Of a stretch of 64,000 nucleotides of DNA, positions 55,069 through 63,896 are shown piece by piece (within the stretch, counting starts at the first letter, position 1; the number at the start of each line of letters is the position of its first letter). The position numbers and the translations under genes are program-made. The notes beneath the pieces were generated by a model. That model saw only the letters and a list, made by a program, of their open reading frames with translations. It ran no database searches and was not told the origin of the DNA. The DNA is taken from contig NZ_CP113116.1 in the NCBI RefSeq assembly GCF_026625985.1, forward strand, positions 4,650,001 to 4,714,000, read 5' to 3'. The stretch is from Mycobacterium sp. Aquia_213. Its GTDB lineage: Bacteria; Actinomycetota; Actinomycetes; Mycobacteriales; Mycobacteriaceae.

Positions 55069-56462
55069 GGCACGCCCTCGTTGCGCTGCACCTGGCCGGC
55101 GATCCCGGCGCTGATCTCGGCAATCATCGCGTCGACGTCCTCGGTGCTACGGCCCTCCGCATTGAGCCGCAGCAACGGCTCGGTGTTGGAGGTGCGCAAG
55201 TTGAACCAGCTGCCGTCGCCCAAATCCACCGTCACCCCGTCCAGGTGATCGATGGAGTGGATCCGGCTGCCGAACGACTTCAACACGGCGTCCACGCACT
55301 GTGCGGCGTCGGCCACCGTGAAATTTATCTCGCCGGAGGACTCGTAGCGCTGATAGTCCGCGGTCAGCTCCGACAGCGGCCGGTCCTGCTCGCCGAGGGC
55401 GGCCAGGACGTGCAGCGCGGCCAGCATTCCCGAGTCGGCGCCCCAGAAGTCGCGGAAGTAATAGTGTGCCGAATGCTCGCCGCCGAAGATCGCGCCGGTT
55501 TCGGCCATCAGCGCCTTGATATAGGAGTGTCCGACGCGCGAACGCAGCGGTGTGCCACCGCGCTCGGTGACCAGTTCGGGCACCGCGCGAGACGTGATCA
55601 GGTTGTGGATGACGGTGGCGCCGATTTCCCGGCCGAGCTCACGCGCGGCCACCAGGCTCGTCACCGTCGACGGAGAGACCGGCATCCCGCGCTCGTCGAC
55701 CACGAAGCACCGGTCGGCGTCGCCGTCGAAGGCCAGTCCGATGTCAGCACCGGTTTCGCGGACGTAGAACTGCAAATCCAGCAGGTTGGCCGCGTCGAGC
55801 GGGTTGGCCTCGTGATTGGGAAACGACCCGTCAAGCTCGAAGTACAACGGCAACAACGTGATCGACTCGATCGTGCCGAGCACGGCCGGTGCCGTGTGGC
55901 CGGCCATGCCGTTGCCGGCGTCCACCGCCACCCGCAGCGGTCGCAATCCCGAGGTCTGGACCAGCGACCGCAGGAACTCGCCGTACTCGGAAAGCACATC
56001 GCGATCGGTGGTGGTCCCCGGCCGGCCGTCGAACTTCTTGACCCCGGCGATCAGATCTTCGGTGATCAGCTTCAGCCCGGTGTCCGCACCGACCGGTTTC
56101 GCACCGGCCCGGCAGAGCTTGATGCCGTTGTAGGCGGCGGGGTTGTGACTCGCGGTGAACATCGCGCCGGGACAATCGAGGATCCCCGAGGCGAAATACA
56201 GCTGGTCGGTCGACGCCAAGCCGATCCGCACCACGTCCAGGCCCTGGTTGGTCACCCCGGCCGCAAAGGCAGCGGCCAGTGACGGCGAACTGTCGCGCAT
56301 GTCGTGTCCGATCGCCACGCGTTGCGCGCCCTCGGCACGCATCAACGCGGCGAACGCGGCCCCGATGTCGGCGACCAGCGACTCGTCGATTTCTGCGCCG
56401 ACCAGCCCACGGATGTCATAAGCCTTGATGACACGGTGGACAGTCGCGGCGGGCCGAGACAT
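55065..56462 (-). CDS. pmmA: phosphomannomutase
   Basis: This 465-aa alpha-D-phosphohexomutase converts mannose-6-P to mannose-1-P. Its four domain landmarks are the phosphoserine loop TASHNP (Ser105), the metal loop DGDADR (about 255), the sugar loop GGEHSAHYYF and the phosphate loop RTSNTEPLLRL. It matches Rv3257c in sequence and length. ATG 56462 has AAGGAGG about 7 bases upstream and is preferred to the frame start at 56483. Together with manA and manB it supplies GDP-mannose for PIM, lipomannan, mannoproteins and related glycoconjugates. Confidence 0.95.
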   Translation of the reverse strand: MSRPAATVHRVIKAYDIRGLVGAEIDESLVADIGAAFAALMRAEGAQRVAIGHDMRDSSPSLAAAFAAGVTNQGLDVVRIGLASTDQLYFASGILDCPGAMFTASHNPAAYNGIKLCRAGAKPVGADTGLKLITEDLIAGVKKFDGRPGTTTDRDVLSEYGEFLRSLVQTSGLRPLRVAVDAGNGMAGHTAPAVLGTIESITLLPLYFELDGSFPNHEANPLDAANLLDLQFYVRETGADIGLAFDGDADRCFVVDERGMPVSPSTVTSLVAARELGREIGATVIHNLITSRAVPELVTERGGTPLRSRVGHSYIKALMAETGAIFGGEHSAHYYFRDFWGADSGMLAALHVLAALGEQDRPLSELTADYQRYESSGEINFTVADAAQCVDAVLKSFGSRIHSIDHLDGVTVDLGDGSWFNLRTSNTEPLLRLNAEGRSTEDVDAMIAEISAGIAGQVQRNEGVP

Positions 56463-56563
56463 GCGGGGCCTCCTTGACGCCATGGATTGATTCGCCTCTT
56501 GGCGTCAGCCTATCGGCCCGCAGAAGTTACGGTTCCAAACGGTTTGGAAGAAACCCCGCTGCG

Positions 56564-57046
56564 CTAGTCGGACGGATCGGGCAACACCCGCAGATGCCCG
56601 CGGCGGCGACCCGAACGTTTTTCCGACGGCGCGAGCAGATGACTGCTGGGCGCGGTGGCCTGGGCTCCGGTGTGGTGCAGATGCGGAGAGGTGGGGGCAC
56701 CTCCCGCTTGCGGGGGAAATCCGTTCAACGGCATGCCGGTGCCGCCCGCGTACGGTACGGCCGCCTCCGCGGAACCGCGTTCACGCACGGCGTCGGCAAG
56801 CGCGACCAGGTCGTCTTCATCGGGATTGGCAGGCTCAGAATTGAGCGGTCCGGCGTGGCGCACCAGTTCCCATCCGCGGGGCGCGGTGATCCGGCCGGCG
56901 TGGCCGACGCACAAGTCCCACGAATGCGGTTCGCGCGCGGTCGCGAGCGGGCCTACAACTGCCGTCGAGTCCGAGTAGACGAACGTCAAGGTCGCCACGG
57001 CGTAATGCGGGCACCCAGGCCGGCAGCAGCGACGGGGAACGTTCAC
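56564..57046 (-). CDS. DUF3499 protein (Rv3258c type)
   Basis: This 160-aa protein begins with a cysteine-rich zinc-like segment RRCCRPGCPHYAVATLTFVYSDSTAVVGPLA, then SWDLCVGHAGRITAPRGWELVRHAG; three to four Cys plus His residues suggest a metal-binding knuckle. The C-terminal 70 residues are a glycine/proline-rich disordered tail ending in a basic patch (EKRSGRRRGHLRVLP). Actinobacterial DUF3499 proteins have no known role. GTG 57046 is chosen because it opens exactly at the conserved cysteine block. It is divergent from Rv3259-type gene. Confidence 0.82.
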   Translation of the reverse strand: MNVPRRCCRPGCPHYAVATLTFVYSDSTAVVGPLATAREPHSWDLCVGHAGRITAPRGWELVRHAGPLNSEPANPDEDDLVALADAVRERGSAEAAVPYAGGTGMPLNGFPPQAGGAPTSPHLHHTGAQATAPSSHLLAPSEKRSGRRRGHLRVLPDPSD

Positions 57047-57135
57047 GTCGGAAAGGCTATCGTGCGGAAACGCCGCCGAAGCGCCGGACACGCGCAACCG
57101 TTCGGCCCACGATGTCCAACCGTTACCATCGGCGC

Positions 57136-57642
57136 GTGGGTGATTCGCGCAGTTTCCCGCGCAACGGGCGGCCGTCGGGCCGAACGCCTGGGCACCGGGC
57201 AACTCGGCGCGGCCGCGATATGCGCGGTCCTTTGCTGCCGCCGACGGTGCCGGGATGGCGCAGCCGGGCCGAACGATTCGACATGGCGGTGCTGGAGGCC
57301 TACGAACCGATCGAGCGACGCTGGCAATCACGAGTGTCGGAACTCGACGTCGCTGTCGATGAAATTCCCCGCATCGCCGCCAAGGATCCGGACAGCGTGC
57401 AGTGGCCGCCCGAGGTCGTCGCCGACGGACCGATCGCGCTGGCCCGCCTGATCCCCGCCGGGGTGGACGTCCGGGGAAACTCGACGCGGGCGCGAATTGT
57501 CTTGTTCCGCAAGCCCATCGAACGGCGCGCCAAAGACACCGTCGAACTTGGCGAGTTATTGCACGAGATCCTGGTGGCTCAGGTGGCCATCTACCTCGAC
57601 GTCGAACCCACGGTCATCGACCCGACGATCGACGACGAATAG
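57136..57642 (+). CDS. metallopeptidase-like (zincin-type) family protein, Rv3259 type
   Basis: The conserved 140-aa core starts MRGPLLPPTVPGWRSRAERFD (codon at 57220) and continues with DEIPRIAAKDPDSVQWPPEV and KDTVELGELLHEILVAQVAIYLDVEP. In related zincin-like proteins the last segment carries HExxH; here it reads HEILV, so catalysis is doubtful. GTG 57136 gives an N-terminal basic extension of 28 residues; ATG 57220 is the shorter alternative (140 aa, near the annotated Rv3259). It is convergent with whiB2. Confidence 0.75.
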   Translation: MGDSRSFPRNGRPSGRTPGHRATRRGRDMRGPLLPPTVPGWRSRAERFDMAVLEAYEPIERRWQSRVSELDVAVDEIPRIAAKDPDSVQWPPEVVADGPIALARLIPAGVDVRGNSTRARIVLFRKPIERRAKDTVELGELLHEILVAQVAIYLDVEPTVIDPTIDDE

Positions 57643-57652
57643 ATTCGTCGGC

Positions 57653-58024
57653 TCAGATGATGCCGCGCTTGAGGCGGCGGCGCTCGCGCTCGGAGAGGCC
57701 GCCCCAGATGCCGAAGCGCTCGTCATGCGCCAGGGCGTACTCCAGGCACTCATGACGGACCTCGCAACCCAGGCAGATCTTCTTGGCCTCGCGGGTGGAC
57801 CCGCCCTTCTCCGGGAAGAAGGCCTCGGGGTCGGTCTGCGCGCACAGCGCGCGGTCCTGCCATTGGTCCGGAGTGAGTTCGGGCTCCGGCAACGGCTCGG
57901 GCTCGAATGGGATTGGCGCGTCAGGGACCACGGTCAAGTGGGGCCTGATAAGTGGCGCCGGCGCGGAGCTGATCATGGCGCGCTCAGTGCTTGGCATGAC
58001 GCCCCGTAGGTGCTCGTAAGACAT
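57653..58024 (-). CDS. whiB2: WhiB2 (WhmD) iron-sulfur regulator of cell division
   Basis: This 123-aa protein has the WhiB signature: four cysteines at 61, 84, 87 and 93 (ALCAQTDPEAFFPEKGG, CLGCEVRHEC) that bind a [4Fe-4S] cluster, the GIWGGLS beta-turn at 105-111, and a basic C-terminus (ERERRRLKRGII) for DNA contact. WhiB2/WhmD is essential and controls septation in mycobacteria. ATG 58024 follows GAGGAGG and gives the longer N-terminus seen in M. smegmatis WhmD; internal ATGs at codons 10 and 17 are alternatives, closer to the shorter M. tuberculosis annotation. It is divergent from fbiA with a 320-bp gap. Confidence 0.95.
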   Translation of the reverse strand: MSYEHLRGVMPSTERAMISSAPAPLIRPHLTVVPDAPIPFEPEPLPEPELTPDQWQDRALCAQTDPEAFFPEKGGSTREAKKICLGCEVRHECLEYALAHDERFGIWGGLSERERRRLKRGII

Positions 58025-58344
58025 GCGTCGTACGCCTCCTCAGCTTGGTCTTTGAGAGAGTGGTTGTTTCCCGCTGTTCTGATGTAACAGACAAATTCGA
58101 ACAAGTGATCGAATCTCGGTCTGCGACACCGGAACCGGCCGGCCAACCGGGAAATGACACTGATGTGATTAGACACGGGTTGACCTGCCTGGTCAAGCGT
58201 TTCGGCGTATTTCCATACCATCTCGTGACCTATTTCCGGCGTTTCTGTTATTTCGCCCTTTCGGCGTGTCCATCACAAAGGCTCCCAACTCGTCGTTGTG
58301 GCCATGGAATTCAGACCTCCGCCGGGCCGGTACTGTCGTCCGAT
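58025..58344. other. 320-bp divergent promoter region of whiB2 and fbiA
   Basis: No gene is present; the open frame that runs through it is the upstream extension of fbiA. A CCGGCCGG palindrome with CCGG repeats at 58131-58152 and a T-rich tract at about 58240-58265 are visible. The long untranslated leader of whiB2 presumably starts here. Confidence 0.55.
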
Positions 58345-59334
58345 GTGAAGGTCACCGTTCTGGTCGGCGGGGTCGGCGGCGCCCGGTTCCTGCTGGGCGT
58401 CCAACGGCTACTCGGTCTGGGTCAGTTCGGCGCCGAGGGACAACCAACCGAGCACGAGCTGACCGCCGTCGTCAACATTGGCGACGATGCCTGGATCCAT
58501 GGGGTTCGGGTTTGTCCGGATTTGGACACCTGCATGTATACCTTAGGTGGAGGCGTAGACCCGGAGCGCGGGTGGGGACATCGCGACGAAACCTGGCACG
58601 CCAAAGAGGAATTGGCGCGCTACGGCATGCAGCCGGATTGGTTCCAACTCGGCGACCGGGATCTGGGGACCCACCTGGTGCGCACCCAGATGCTCAACGC
58701 CGGGTATCCGCTGTCGGCGATCACCACGGCGTTGTGCGACCGCTGGCGGCCGGGCGCACAGCTGCTGCCCGCGAGTGACGACCGGTGCGAAACCCATGTG
58801 GTGATCACCGATCCGGCCGACGACAGCCGGCGCGCGATCCACTTCCAGGAATGGTGGGTGCGCTACCGCGCCAAGGTGACAACGCATAGCTTCGCGTTCG
58901 TCGGCGCTGAAACGGCCAGCGCCACAACTGAAGCCGTCGATGCCATCGGCAATGCCGACGTCATCTTGCTGGCGCCGTCCAATCCGGTGGTGAGCGTCGG
59001 GGCGATCCTGGCGGTCCCGGGTATTCGCGGCGCGCTGCGGGCGGCCGCCGCGCCGATCGTCGGCTACTCCCCGATCATCGGTGGAAAGCCGTTGCGCGGC
59101 ATGGCCGATGCCTGCCTGGAGGTGATCGGGGTGGAGTCCAGCGCGGAAGCGGTCGGCAAGCACTACGGCGCGCGCGCGACCACCGGGATACTGGATTGCT
59201 GGCTGGTGCACGAGGGCGACCACGCGGAGATCGAAGGCGTCGCGGTGCGCTCGGTGCCGCTGTTGATGAGCGACCCGAAGGCGACGGCCGACATGGTGCA
59301 AGCCGGACTGGACATTGCGGGCGTGGCGCCGTGA
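58345..59334 (+). CDS. fbiA: F420 biosynthesis transferase FbiA (CofD)
   Basis: This 329-aa CofD-family protein starts VKVTVLVGGVGGARFLLGVQRLLGLG, with the GGVGGARF nucleotide-binding turn. Other landmarks are NIGDDAWIHGVRVCPDLDTCMYTLGG, ERGWGHRDETW, PSNPVVSVGAILAVPGIR and DPKATADMV. It joins the phosphoenolpyruvyl (or lactyl) moiety to Fo to give dehydro-F420-0. GTG 58345 is the first codon giving the correct family N-terminus. It overlaps fbiB by 4 bases (GTGA). It matches Rv3261. Confidence 0.95.
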   Translation: MKVTVLVGGVGGARFLLGVQRLLGLGQFGAEGQPTEHELTAVVNIGDDAWIHGVRVCPDLDTCMYTLGGGVDPERGWGHRDETWHAKEELARYGMQPDWFQLGDRDLGTHLVRTQMLNAGYPLSAITTALCDRWRPGAQLLPASDDRCETHVVITDPADDSRRAIHFQEWWVRYRAKVTTHSFAFVGAETASATTEAVDAIGNADVILLAPSNPVVSVGAILAVPGIRGALRAAAAPIVGYSPIIGGKPLRGMADACLEVIGVESSAEAVGKHYGARATTGILDCWLVHEGDHAEIEGVAVRSVPLLMSDPKATADMVQAGLDIAGVAP

Positions 59335-60683
59335 CCCGTTCGCCGAAAGAACACGGCACCGCCGCGACGGTCGAGATCCTGCCCGTGACCGGGCTTCCCG
59401 AGTTCCGCCCCGGCGACGATCTCGGTGCGGCCGTCGCTGCCGCCGCGCCCTGGCTGCGCGACGGCGACGTCGTGGTGGTCACCAGCAAGGTGGTATCCAA
59501 GTGCGAGGGCCGACTGGTGGCGGCGCCCGAGGACCCCGAGGAGCGCGACGAACTCCGGCGCAAACTGGTCGACGACGAGGCGGTGCGGGTGCTGGCCCGC
59601 AAGGGCCGCACGCTGATCACCGAGAACCGGCTTGGGCTCGTGCAGGCCGCCGCCGGGGTCGACGGATCCAACGTCGGGCGAAGCGAACTCGCGCTGCTGC
59701 CGGTCGACCCCGACGGCAGTGCCGCGGCGCTGCGCGCCGCACTGCGCGAGAAGCTCGGCGTCGACGTCGCGGTGGTGATCACCGACACCATGGGCCGGGC
59801 CTGGCGCAACGGCCAGATCGACGCCGCGATCGGGGCGGCGGGTCTGGCTGTGCTGCACGGTTATTCGGGCGCGGTCGATGAGCACGGCAACGAGCTGGTG
59901 GTCACCGAGATCGCCGTGGCCGACGAAGTGGCCGCCGCGGCCGATCTGGTCAAGGGCAAGCTGACCGCGATGCCGGTGGCCGTCGTGCGCGGGCTCACCG
60001 TCGTCGACGACGGCACGACGGCCCGGCAGCTGCTACGGCCCGGCCCCGAAGATCTGTTCTGGCTCGGCACCGCCGAAGCCATCGAGATGGGACGCGGACA
60101 GGCCCAGCTGCTGCGCCGGTCGGTGCGCCGGTTCAGCGCCGAGCCGGTGGCACCGGAGCTGATCGAGGCGGCCGTCGCCGAGGCGCTGACCGCACCGGCC
60201 CCGCACCACACCCGCCCGGTGCGGTTCGTGTGGCTGCGCACCGCGGCCACCCGGACGCGACTGCTCGATCGGATGAAGGACAAGTGGCGTACCGACCTGG
60301 CCGGTGACGGCAAGCCGGCCGACGCGATCGATCGCCGAGTGGCACGCGGCCAGATCCTCTACGACGCACCCGAGGTCGTCATCCCGATGCTGGTGCCCGA
60401 CGGCGCACACACCTATTCCGACGCCGAGCGCACCGACGCCGAGCACACCATGTTCACCGTCGCGGTCGGCGCGGCCGTGCAGGCTTTGTTGGTGGCGCTG
60501 GCCGTTCGCGGGGTGGGCAGCTGCTGGATCGGCTCGACGATCTTTGCCGCCGATTTGGTCCGCGCCGAACTGGAGCTGCCGGACGATTGGGAGCCGTTGG
60601 GCGGCATCGCGATCGGTTACGCCGTGCAGCCGGATGGGTTGCGCGACCCCGTGAATCCCGGAGATCTGCTGATCCGCAAGTGA
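59331..60683 (+). CDS. fbiB: F420-0:gamma-glutamyl ligase/dehydro-F420 reductase FbiB
   Basis: This 450-aa bifunctional protein has an N-terminal CofE domain (about 1-245; DGDVVVVTSKVVSKCEGRLV, LITENRLGLVQAAAGVDGSN, VVITDTMGRAWRNGQ) that adds glutamates to F420-0. Its C-terminal nitroreductase-type FMN domain (about 250-450; LRRSVRRFSAEPV, APAPHHTRPVRFVWL, GSCWIGSTIFAADLVR) reduces dehydro-F420-0. It matches Rv3262. GTG 59331 overlaps fbiA. F420 supports oxidoreductases used in redox balance and nitroimidazole activation in mycobacteria. Confidence 0.96.
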   Translation: MTRSPKEHGTAATVEILPVTGLPEFRPGDDLGAAVAAAAPWLRDGDVVVVTSKVVSKCEGRLVAAPEDPEERDELRRKLVDDEAVRVLARKGRTLITENRLGLVQAAAGVDGSNVGRSELALLPVDPDGSAAALRAALREKLGVDVAVVITDTMGRAWRNGQIDAAIGAAGLAVLHGYSGAVDEHGNELVVTEIAVADEVAAAADLVKGKLTAMPVAVVRGLTVVDDGTTARQLLRPGPEDLFWLGTAEAIEMGRGQAQLLRRSVRRFSAEPVAPELIEAAVAEALTAPAPHHTRPVRFVWLRTAATRTRLLDRMKDKWRTDLAGDGKPADAIDRRVARGQILYDAPEVVIPMLVPDGAHTYSDAERTDAEHTMFTVAVGAAVQALLVALAVRGVGSCWIGSTIFAADLVRAELELPDDWEPLGGIAIGYAVQPDGLRDPVNPGDLLIRK

Positions 60684-60693
60684 TACTGACCCG

Positions 60694-62283
60694 GTGAAGA
60701 CGTTCGCGGGCAAGGCGGCCGCTTCGGCCGACAAGGTTCGCGGCGGCTACTACACGCCGATTTCGGTGGCGCGATTTCTGGCCCGCTGGGTCCACGAGGC
60801 CGGTCCCCGGATCGTCGAACCCTCGTGCGGCGACGGCCGAATCCTGCGCGAGCTCGCCGCGCTCAGTACCCAGGCGCGGGGTGTGGAACTCGTCGCCGCC
60901 GAGGCCGCGAAGTCGCGAGCGTTCGCTCCCGTAGACGCCGCGAATCTGTTCACCTGGCTGGCCGAAAACAAGGCCACCGGTTGGGACGGGGTCGCGGGCA
61001 ACCCGCCCTACATCCGCTTCGGCAACTGGGCGCCGGAGCAACGGGAGCCGGCGCTGGAGCTGATGCGGCGCGCGGGGCTACGCCCCAGCCGGCTGACCAA
61101 TGCCTGGGTCCCATTCGTCGTCGCGAGCACGCTAATGGTGCGCGACGGCGGACGGGTGGGTTTGGTATTGCCCGCCGAATTGCTGCAAGTCGGTTATGCC
61201 GCACAATTGCGCGAATTTCTGCTCACTCGCTACCGCGAAATCACTCTGGTCACATTTGCACGCCTGGTGTTCGACGGCATCCTGCAGGAAGTCGTGTTGT
61301 TCTGCGGCGTGGCTGGTCCGGGTCCCGCGCGGATTCGCACGCTCGAGCTCGTCGATGCCGCCGCTTTGGATTGCGCCGACCTCGACGTCGAATCGGCGCC
61401 CGCGCTGTTGCACGAAGAGGAGAAGTGGACCAAGTACTTCTTGGATCCCGCCGCGATCGGGCTGCTGCGCACGCTCAAGGGATCCGACACGATGACGCGG
61501 GTCGGGGCCATCGCCGACGTCGACGTCGGCATCGTGACGGGCCGCAACAGCTTCTTCACCTTCACCGATGCCCAAGTCGATGAGCAGGGCCTGCGGCCGC
61601 ACTGCGTCCCCCTCGTCTCGCGCAGCAGCCAGCTGTGCGGCCTGGTGTACGACACCGATTGCCGGGCGAGCGATGTCGCGGCCGGCCACCGGACCTGGTT
61701 ACTCGACGCCCCGGACGAGCCGGCCGATCCCGCCCTGGCCGCTCACATCGACGCCGGTGAGGCCGCCGGTGTCCACCTCGGCTATAAGTGCTCGATCCGG
61801 ACGCCCTGGTGGCGGACCCCGTCGCTGTGGGTGCCCGACCTGTTCTTGCTGCGCCAGATTCACCTGGCGCCGCGGCTGACCGTCAACGCCGCCGCGGCAA
61901 CGAGCACCGACACCGTGCATCGGGTGCGGCTGCTGGGTCCGCCCGAGAGCCGGGCCGACCCGACGGCATTCGCGGCGGTGTTCCACAACAGCGCGACGTT
62001 CGCCTTCGCCGAGATCATGGGCCGTAGTTATGGTGGAGGCATCTTGGAATTGGAGCCGCGCGAAGCCGAGCAGCTACCCGTTCCCGCACCGGCGCTGGCC
62101 GGCGCCGAACTCGCCGGGGATGTCGATCTGCTGCTGAAGGCCAACGAAGTCGAGAAGGCACTCGACACCGTCGACCGTCATGTCCTGATCGACGGGCTCG
62201 GCTGGTCACCCGATGTCGTCGCAGAGTGCCGAGCGGCCTGGCACACCCTGCGCGATCGCCGGACCAGGCGCGGCGCCCGATGA
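60694..62283 (+). CDS. mamA: orphan N6-adenine DNA methyltransferase MamA
   Basis: This 529-aa protein has the gamma-class motifs: X motif GYYTP (18-22), SAM motif VEPSCGDG (41-48), and catalytic NPPYIRFG (103-110). Its C-terminal half is a target-recognition region. It is the homologue of Rv3263, which methylates adenine in CTGGAG in M. tuberculosis and influences promoters with that sequence near the -10 element. No restriction enzyme gene is adjacent. GTG 60694 lies 10 bases after fbiB. Target specificity is inferred by orthology. Confidence 0.92.
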   Translation: MKTFAGKAAASADKVRGGYYTPISVARFLARWVHEAGPRIVEPSCGDGRILRELAALSTQARGVELVAAEAAKSRAFAPVDAANLFTWLAENKATGWDGVAGNPPYIRFGNWAPEQREPALELMRRAGLRPSRLTNAWVPFVVASTLMVRDGGRVGLVLPAELLQVGYAAQLREFLLTRYREITLVTFARLVFDGILQEVVLFCGVAGPGPARIRTLELVDAAALDCADLDVESAPALLHEEEKWTKYFLDPAAIGLLRTLKGSDTMTRVGAIADVDVGIVTGRNSFFTFTDAQVDEQGLRPHCVPLVSRSSQLCGLVYDTDCRASDVAAGHRTWLLDAPDEPADPALAAHIDAGEAAGVHLGYKCSIRTPWWRTPSLWVPDLFLLRQIHLAPRLTVNAAAATSTDTVHRVRLLGPPESRADPTAFAAVFHNSATFAFAEIMGRSYGGGILELEPREAEQLPVPAPALAGAELAGDVDLLLKANEVEKALDTVDRHVLIDGLGWSPDVVAECRAAWHTLRDRRTRRGAR

Positions 62284-62834
62284 GCATCCGCGATTCGGCC
62301 ATCTCGATCCTCACCGACTGGCAGGCGCCCGACCCCGGGCAGGAGTCGTTGCGGCACGCCGTGCTGGCCTTCGTGCACGGCCGCCCGGACGCCTGCCGCC
62401 GCGAGTGCGAAGCCGGCCACGTGACGGCGTCGGCGATCGTGCTCGACGCCACCGGCACCCAGGTGCTGCTGACCCTGCATCGCCGGTTTCGCCGCTGGGT
62501 GCAGCTCGGTGGTCACTGCGACGACGACGATCCCGACATCGTGACCGCGGCGCTGCGCGAAGCCGTCGAGGAGTCCGGCGTGCCCGATCTGCGAATCGCG
62601 CCGGACCTGGCCGCGATTCACGTCCACCCGGTCACCTGCTCGCTGGGCGTCCCGACCCGGCACCTGGACCTGCAATTCGTCGCACACGCGCCCGCGGGTG
62701 CGCAGATCGCGATCAGCGAGGAATCCGAGGACCTGCGGTGGTGGCCGGCCGACGCATTGCCGCCCGGTGCCGATCACGCACTCGCGCACCTGGTTTCGCG
62801 GGCTCGCGATCACCGTCAGACGTCGCTGGAGTAG
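62280..62834 (+). CDS. Nudix hydrolase
   Basis: This 184-aa protein has a diverged Nudix box GGHCDDDDPDIVTAALREAVEESGV (the REAVEESG core is intact; the usual first Glu is replaced). Preceding it are VTASAIVLDATGTQVLLTLHRRFRRWVQLGG and following it LRWWPADALPP, as in substrate-loop Nudix enzymes. It would hydrolyse nucleoside-diphosphate-linked compounds, substrate unknown. ATG 62280 overlaps the mamA stop (ATGA), so it is translationally coupled to mamA. Its 3' end overlaps manB by 19 bases. Confidence 0.85.
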   Translation: MSIRDSAISILTDWQAPDPGQESLRHAVLAFVHGRPDACRRECEAGHVTASAIVLDATGTQVLLTLHRRFRRWVQLGGHCDDDDPDIVTAALREAVEESGVPDLRIAPDLAAIHVHPVTCSLGVPTRHLDLQFVAHAPAGAQIAISEESEDLRWWPADALPPGADHALAHLVSRARDHRQTSLE

Positions 62835-63895
62835 CGGATCCCGCCGTCGGGAATGGAGACACCGGGCCACACCCGGGCGCCGCGCAACAGCTCGCAGCGC
62901 GCACCGATATCGGCGCCGTCGCCGATCACCCCGTCGCGGATCAGCGCCCGCGGACCGATGCGAGCGCCGAATCCGACGATCGAGCGCTCGACCACGCTGC
63001 CGGCCTCGATCTTGACGCCGTCGAAAATCACCGCGCCGTCCAGCCGCACGCCGGGACCGATCTCGGCGCCGCGCCCGATGACCGTGCCGCCGATCAGCAC
63101 CGCGCCGGGCGCCACCGCCGCACCCTCGTGCACCAGCTTCTCGCCCCGATGCCCCTGCAGCGCTGGCGACGTGACGATGCCGCGCACCAGGTCCGACGAT
63201 CCGCGGACGAAGTCGTCCGGGGTGCCCATGTCTCGCCAATAGGTGGCATCGACGTAGCCGCAGAACTTGACGTCGGGGTCCGACAGCAGCGACGGGAAAA
63301 CCTCGCGCTCGACCGATACCGGCCGGCCGCGCGGAATCCGGTCGATGATCTTGCGCTCGAACACATAGGTGCCGGCATTGATCTGATCGGTCGGCGGATC
63401 CTCGGTCTTCTCCAGAAAAGCCAGCACGCGATCGTTCTCGTCGGTGGGCACGCAGCCGAAGGCCCGCGGATCGCCCACGCGAACCAGGTGCAGCGTCACG
63501 TCGGCTTCGTTGGCCCGGTGCGACTCCACCAGCTGGCCGAGGTCGGCGCCGGAGAGCACGTCGCCGTTGAACACCAGCACGGTGTCATGGCGCAGCTTGT
63601 CGGCGATGTTGGCGATGCCGCCGCCGGTCCCCAGCGGATCCTCTTCGGTGACGTAGTCGATCTCCAGACCGAGCCCAGACCCGTCACCGAACTCCGCCTC
63701 GAACACCCCGGCCTTGTAGGAGGTGCTCAGGATGACGTGCTCGACGCCCGCCGCGGCGATGCGCGACAACATGTGGGTGAGAAACGGCACCCCGGCCGTC
63801 GGCAGCATCGGCTTGGGCGCCGACAGCGTCAGCGGCCGCAACCGAGTGCCCTTGCCGCCGACCAGAATCACAGCATCCACCGGGTGAATCGCCAA
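62816..63895 (-). CDS. manB: mannose-1-phosphate guanylyltransferase
   Basis: This 359-aa two-domain enzyme makes GDP-mannose from mannose-1-P and GTP. The N-terminal nucleotidyltransferase domain has AVILVGGKGTRLRPLTLSAPKPMLPTAG, FNGDVLSG and TDQINAGTYVFE. The C-terminal left-handed beta-helix has repeated hexapeptides (AVAPGAVLIGGTVIGRGAEIGPGVRLDGAVIFDG) and a conserved terminus RYSSDV. It matches Rv3264c, called ManB in mycobacteria, and completes the mannose pathway of manA and pmmA. The start is TTG 63895, one base after the wbbL stop. Confidence 0.95.
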   Translation of the reverse strand: MAIHPVDAVILVGGKGTRLRPLTLSAPKPMLPTAGVPFLTHMLSRIAAAGVEHVILSTSYKAGVFEAEFGDGSGLGLEIDYVTEEDPLGTGGGIANIADKLRHDTVLVFNGDVLSGADLGQLVESHRANEADVTLHLVRVGDPRAFGCVPTDENDRVLAFLEKTEDPPTDQINAGTYVFERKIIDRIPRGRPVSVEREVFPSLLSDPDVKFCGYVDATYWRDMGTPDDFVRGSSDLVRGIVTSPALQGHRGEKLVHEGAAVAPGAVLIGGTVIGRGAEIGPGVRLDGAVIFDGVKIEAGSVVERSIVGFGARIGPRALIRDGVIGDGADIGARCELLRGARVWPGVSIPDGGIRYSSDV

Positions 63896-63896
63896 C

